Shown: positions 59,640 through 64,000 of the stretch, piece after piece
Layout: each line of letters opens with the position of its first letter
Position numbering within the stretch: the stretch's first letter is position 1
NCBI GenBank assembly: GCA_016808115.1
Contig: JAEQBH010002188.1
Location: forward strand, 124,001-188,000
Source: Tetrastigma voinierianum
Taxonomy: Eukaryota > Streptophyta > Magnoliopsida > Vitales > Vitaceae
DNA length: 64,000 nucleotides
Reading direction: 5' to 3'
Translations under genes and position numbers: made by a program
The notes under the pieces: model-generated
Database searches by the model: none
What the model was told of the DNA's origin: nothing
Seen by the model: the letters and a program-made list of their open reading frames with translations, nothing else

Positions 59640-60568
59640 TCTTTGTGCAGGATGATCGAACCCCACCCTTGGAACTCGACCTATCTAAAGAAATATTTCC
59701 AATAGTACCGTTCTCTGCTTTGTTTGTTAAGAACAACCCTAGTTTAAGAGAGGCTTGAATAAAGATCAGGTCTTCTTTTCAACTCTCTTGACGCTATGCA
59801 AAACTTCTCCATAGGCGGTCGACCCCGAGCGACTAGCCCTCGATGGCCCCGAGGCCTCGGCGGTGAAGCCCAGCTAGCTCCGAGCCACTTGCCTGAGCAC
59901 TATTTAGATGGCCCGAGTCCTTGGAAACTGACTAATGCCTGAAAGAGGCGGTGGCTAATGCGACTAACCCTCATTGTGAGCCTCGGCGATTGGCCTTCCA
60001 TTAGCCTAAGTCATGCAAACCTTGAAGGCCCGAGGCTATACGCGACCTAACACCTTCTCCAAAGGAGCGTATCCACAAGGCGGCTAGCCTCGGTGCCAGA
60101 CCTCGGGAAGCTTGCACATATGCTAACAATCCTAAGGCTTAGTCCCCAACATCCTAATGTCTCGGGTAACTCACCCTTAGAAGTTCAAACTTAAAATTGT
60201 TAGGCTAAAAGAAAGCAACAACGAGCAAGCTGAGAATATCCATTCAACCTTAAAAATTTTAACATTTCATTCAAAAACAAAAAAAATAAGTGTTCAATCT
60301 CAGGCATAACCCGCCGGGAATAGGTGCAGTACATTTTAATGGAGGGGTGTTGATTGCAGGACGTCAGTAACCTAGCCCACTAGAGGGTCTGGTAGTATAG
60401 CTCCCTCCAAGACTACACTCGAGTCCCCCTCGCCTTAAGTGCCTACTACCCCCTACGCCTCCTTGATGTGGCTCGACTCAGGCACTTTCTCTACGAGATG
60501 CCATTGCCTTTCCTAAACCTCCCAGGCATTTATCTGTACCTTTTTCCTTGGCCTTTGAGTACCTTAAT
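59640..60568 (+). other. Element G 3' non-coding region
   Basis: About 900 bp between the integrase and the break. The GC-rich part 59815-60170 repeats CGAGGC/GCCTCGG motifs and has a 12-bp palindrome CCGAGGCCTCGG at 59849-59860, as is usual for the repetitive 3' UTR of Tat elements. No gene seen. Confidence 0.65.
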
Positions 60569-61591
60569 TGTAACACCCTGAATTATACCCTAGTAGTTTT
60601 CGAACATGTTTAGGATATAATAAAAGTAATAGTATAATTATCCGAAATAAATTAAAGATAAAATAAAATAAGCAAGAATTTGGAATTAATACAACAGTTA
60701 TGGGTAAATTAATAAATTAGCAATTCATGACCAAGAAGATTCATAATTTAATAAGTTCATATGTCAAAAGTAGGATTTTGATAGTGAATATAGAGAATAA
60801 AAATGAAAAGGAGGACCAAGGTAATAAAAGAAAGATATTAGAATAAAATAAAGAAGAAAATTATGGAAGAGACAAGTGGCTTGAAGGAAAGAGGGAGGAA
60901 GTTTCCTCCTTGGAAAGTGAAATAAAAAGGGGATAAGATCAAATAAGGAGAAGACAAAAAAGAAATATCTCATTTTGGTCTTAGAGAGAGGAGAGAGCAA
61001 AAACGGAAGAAGAAGAAGAAAGGAAAAGAAAAAGAAGAAAGAAGGAAAAGGAAAGAGAAGATCACAGGTATGGAACTGTGAATATTTGTATGAATACATA
61101 TAGGGTTGTATAGAACTATGAGTATAGTTTTTGTCTAAAAACTATGGAGTATGGAAATCTAGTTTTGAACTAAAAGTTTAGATACATGGTTTTTAGAACC
61201 CTCTATCTTGTGTATGGTTTGGGTTTAGAGACTCCTAAACTCATTTCGTGTAGGGTTGAGTTGAGAAAGGCTCTAAGGCTCCTAGATATGTGTTTTGAGA
61301 AGGGTCTAGTTACAAGTTGAACCCAGAAATTCCCAATTTTCTAGTAGATGCAGTAGCCAGATCTTAGAACGGGTTTTTGGGTTAGAAATACAGGTAATTC
61401 GGAAGTGAGTCCTTCTAGTAAATTGTAGCCACGTCAATGAACTTGATGTTAGGCTTTTGAATTTCTCAATTCGGACCCTTGTAGACCAAGTTATGGTCTT
61501 TTACTGAAACAGTCAAATGGGCGAGTGGTCAGCGCCAGTCGTCAAACGGGGTCGGCGGGCCTCGTCTGCGGGAAACTCAACTAGTCATGCG

Positions 61592-61705
61592 AGCTCGGCT
61601 CGTCATGTAGAGCTCCAGCTCGTCCTGTAGAGCTCCAGCTGCGTCCTGCGGGCTTGGCTCGTCGGGGCGAGCTCAGCTCGTCGTGTAGAGCTGAGGCTCG
61701 CCCGA
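61592..61705 (+). repeat. 20-bp GC-rich minisatellite (about 6 units)
   Basis: Units AGCTCGGCTCGTCATGTAG, AGCTCCAGCTCGTCCTGTAG and four further degenerate copies start at about 61592, 61611, 61631, 61652, 61670 and 61689. They sit next to the large array. Confidence 0.88.
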
Positions 61706-61750
61706 TTCGACTCGTCGGTTCGAATCGACTCGTCAAGGCCCGGCGCTCAT

Positions 61751-63030
61751 GACCTCCAGCGGAAGGTCATATCTCCTTGATTTGAACTCAGATTTGGGTG
61801 TTCTTGGACTCTATGGAAAGCCCATTGGAGTCAAGAATACGTGCTAGAGAGGATATTAGATGCTAAGACTTGGAGTGTTAGACTGAAGCTCGTCACTTTA
61901 GTTCGCTCGTCGATTTCAGGTCAACTCGTGGCCCGACTGACCTCGACTTAGGAAGATCATATCTCCTTGGTTTGAACTCTCGATTTGGGTGTTCTTGGAC
62001 TCTATGGAAAGCCCATTGAGTCAAGAATACATTCATATCTTACAAGGAGGATATTAGATGTCAGACGCTAAGTGCCCAGGCTGAGCTCGTCACTTGATTC
62101 AACCCGGTTCAGGTCAACTCGTCAAGATTGACTGCTCATGACCTCCAACTTCGGAAGGGCATAACTCTTTCGTCCGAACTCCGATTCGGGTGTTCTTGGA
62201 CTCTATGGAAAACCCATTGAGTCAAGAATACATTCATTTGCCTGAGGAGGCTAGTAGATGTCAGACCGAGGTGATAGACTAAGTTTACCGAGGTCAGTTC
62301 AGCTCGTCAGTTCAGGTCAACTCGTCAAGGTTGACTACGCAGGACCTCCAACTTCGGAAGGTCATAACTCCTTCGTTTGAACTCCGATTTGGGTGTTCTT
62401 GGACTCTATGGAAAGTCCATTGAGTCAAGAATACATTAATATGCCTGATTAGGCTAGTAGATGTCAGACCCAGGTGATAGACCAAGTTTACCGAGGTCAT
62501 CTCAGCTGAATCGGTTCAGGATCAACCTCGTCAAGGTTGACTACATGACCTCCAACCGGAGGTCATATCTCTCGTTTGAACTCGATTTGGGTGCTTTGAC
62601 TCTATAAATCCCATTGGAGTCAAGGCCACATTCATATGCTTGAGGCTGGTAGATGTCAGACTGAGGTGATAGACCAAGTTTACTAAGGTCATCTCAGCTC
62701 GTCAGTTCAGGTCAACTCGTCAAGGTTATTCGCAGCATGACACCTCCGAAACGGAAGGTCATGTCTCACCCCGTTCGAACTCCGATTCGGGTGTTCTTGG
62801 ACTCTATGGAAAGCCCATTGAGTCAAGAATACATTCATATGCATGAAGAGGCTAGGAGATGTCAGACCAAGGTGATAGACCAAGTTTACTGAGGTCATCT
62901 CAGCTCGTTAGTTCAGGATTTGACTACGTATGACCTCCAACTTCGGAAGGTCGTAACTCTTTCGTCCGAACTCCGATTCGGGTGTTCTTGGACTCTATGG
63001 AAAGCCCATTGAGTCAAGAATACAGCCATA
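61751..63030 (+). repeat. Tandem array of about 7 units, period 188-204 bp
   Basis: Unit starts (GACCTCC-type) lie at 61751, 61939, 62140, 62343, 62547, 62739 and 62932. Each carries GAAGGTCATA, TTTGGGTGTTCTTGGACTCT, ATGGAAAGCCCATTGAGTCA and most end in AGGTCAACTCGTCAAGGTT. The fifth unit is the most decayed. Reading frames inside it are by-products of repetition. Confidence 0.93.
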
Positions 63031-63088
63031 CCTAATATGATAAAAGTGGAACTCATATTAGGTCTAGAAATAAGGAAAAACAGTAAGC

Positions 63089-63207
63089 AGATATGAACAA
63101 GAAATAATAACATAAGTAGCTTTGATATGAGTAAAGTCAATTGGAATACATGATAAGAAAAGGAGTAGATATGAACAAGAAATAGCAACATAAGTAGATT
63201 TGATATG
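63089..63207 (+). repeat. Pair of 41-bp direct repeats, 78 bp apart
   Basis: AGATATGAACAAGAAATA followed by ACATAAGTAG and TTTGATATG occurs at 63089-63129 and 63167-63207. Confidence 0.8.
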
Positions 63208-64000
63208 TAAAAAAGGAATATAGAAAGAAAAGAATAAAATGATAAGTTCAGAGAACACGTATGGTGTATATTGCTAAGGCCGGATATTGAATGTGAGGCA
63301 TATATGATCGTGTACGCACTCTGCTAGATGCTCGACCTTCTATCCATTGGGCGAACACGTACGCTATGATTAGTGCTTTGTACGTATACGCCGATCAGTG
63401 CTTCTGCACTCCTGCTAGTGTTTCTACACTTCTATTATGGGCAACCGTCTACGTTCTGTCACAAATCGCCTTCGTTATATATTGTCTGCCAGAGTCTCGT
63501 TCATTCTTTATCTCGGTCGAGCAAGCGAATGTTTATACGTGTGTATCTGAATAAGGAAATGATAAAAAGGTAAATGGATTTGGACATAGAGGATACACAA
63601 GGAGAAGTGTTTAAGAAAGTCTAGGTTTGCACTCATGGGAGAATGACAGTTTAAATAAACCTGTGATAAAAATTATCTGGTATAGAAATGTATAGGTATA
63701 TGTCATAAGATAAGATAGACAAATAAAGTATATGAAGATATAAGTAACAAGATATAAGATGTTACGAGGGGAATGAATACATGTACGAATGATAAGCATG
63801 TATGAATATAAGAATGAGTAAATGCATACGATATTAGGTTATATGCAAATGCTATATGCTAATATATGATAGAATATAGATATGAATACAAGAATGAAGA
63901 GATGGAATATGAGTGGCTAAAACATGACAGAAATGTATGATATAAAATAGACATATATAAAATGATATATGTATTATAGAGAAATATGTGAACCGTAATA

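Larger units (their letters stand above)
54039..60568 (+). mobile_element. Element G: Tat-lineage Ty3/gypsy element, 3' end missing
   Basis: The short 5' LTR, TGGCGCC-type primer site, gag then pol with RT, two RNase H-like regions and integrase, followed by a long repetitive 3' non-coding region, are the layout of plant Tat (Retand/Ogre-like) elements. The element is interrupted by H at 60569. Its 3' LTR is not in the window. No TSD can be checked. Confidence 0.85.
60569..64000 (+). mobile_element. Element H: long LTR-like sequence, right end off window
   Basis: Starts TGTAACACCCTGAATTATAC, the reverse-complement form of the end of the A-type LTRs (GTATTTTTAGGGCGTTACA-like, with ACCCTAAACATGTT shared). 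It is therefore a related chromovirus LTR or element on the plus strand. At least 3.4 kb is in the window with no coding remnant. It contains a purine-rich block (about 60960-61060), a 20-bp minisatellite and a roughly 200-bp tandem array. The remaining 63250-64000 is AT-rich with no gene seen. Confidence 0.7.

Noticed and set aside
60764..61099. 111-codon Phe/Leu-rich frame
   Set aside because: Antisense of the purine-rich leader-like block of element H.
61751..63030. Centromeric satellite array
   Set aside because: Only about seven diverged units, located inside an LTR-like element that starts with TGTAACACCC.
61592..63030. CRISPR-like repeat array
   Set aside because: Repeats are contiguous without unique spacers and the context is a plant retrotransposon.

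Overview
This window looks like repeat-dominated nuclear DNA from a flowering plant, probably a eudicot. The support is a plastid protein gene (PTAC12/HEMERA) with plant-type introns, plant L1 LINE sequence, a tRNA-derived SINE, a TRIM, and long-LTR Ty3/gypsy chromoviruses and a Tat-type element. I see no rRNA or tRNA gene, no CRISPR array and no bacterial feature. The species cannot be named from the sequence alone.

Layout. 1-1485: 3' part of an antisense L1 LINE. 1851-6340 (minus): the 5' part of PTAC12/HEMERA, with one long certain exon (1851-2510), a probable first coding exon (5854-5925) and a 5' UTR/promoter segment. Its 3' exons should lie left of the window, which would place the LINE in an intron. 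The introns also hold a 312-bp TRIM (2644-2955) and a SINE (3891-4001), both with exact target-site duplications (TSDs). 6.4-9.2 kb: AT-rich DNA with MITE-like elements. 9190-19447: chromovirus A (minus strand, LTRs about 2.8 kb, tRNA-iMet primer site), inserted in a MITE. 19.4-20.9 kb: MITE remnants and AT-rich DNA. 20867-53690: a 32.8-kb nest. Chromovirus C (TSD ACATG) contains chromovirus D, inserted in C's integrase. The left LTR of D contains an LTR-like element E (TSD CTGAA), and E contains chromovirus F. D's reverse transcriptase is also split by an opposite-strand solo-LTR-like element I. 54039-60568: a Tat-lineage Ty3/gypsy element G on the plus strand, with a short LTR and a TGGCGCC primer site; it is cut off by H. 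60569-64000: an LTR-like sequence H on the plus strand with two tandem-repeat blocks; it runs off the window.

The only functional host gene supported is PTAC12. Every transposon polyprotein is broken by stops and frameshifts. Subtracting the nested insertions gives net lengths of about 9.8 kb (C), 8.6 kb (D), 9.2 kb (F) and 10.3 kb (A). These similar net sizes independently support the nesting model. I found no clearly novel biochemical system. The most interesting content is the four-level nest, the small retroposons in the PTAC12 introns, and the tandem-repeat blocks inside the LTRs.
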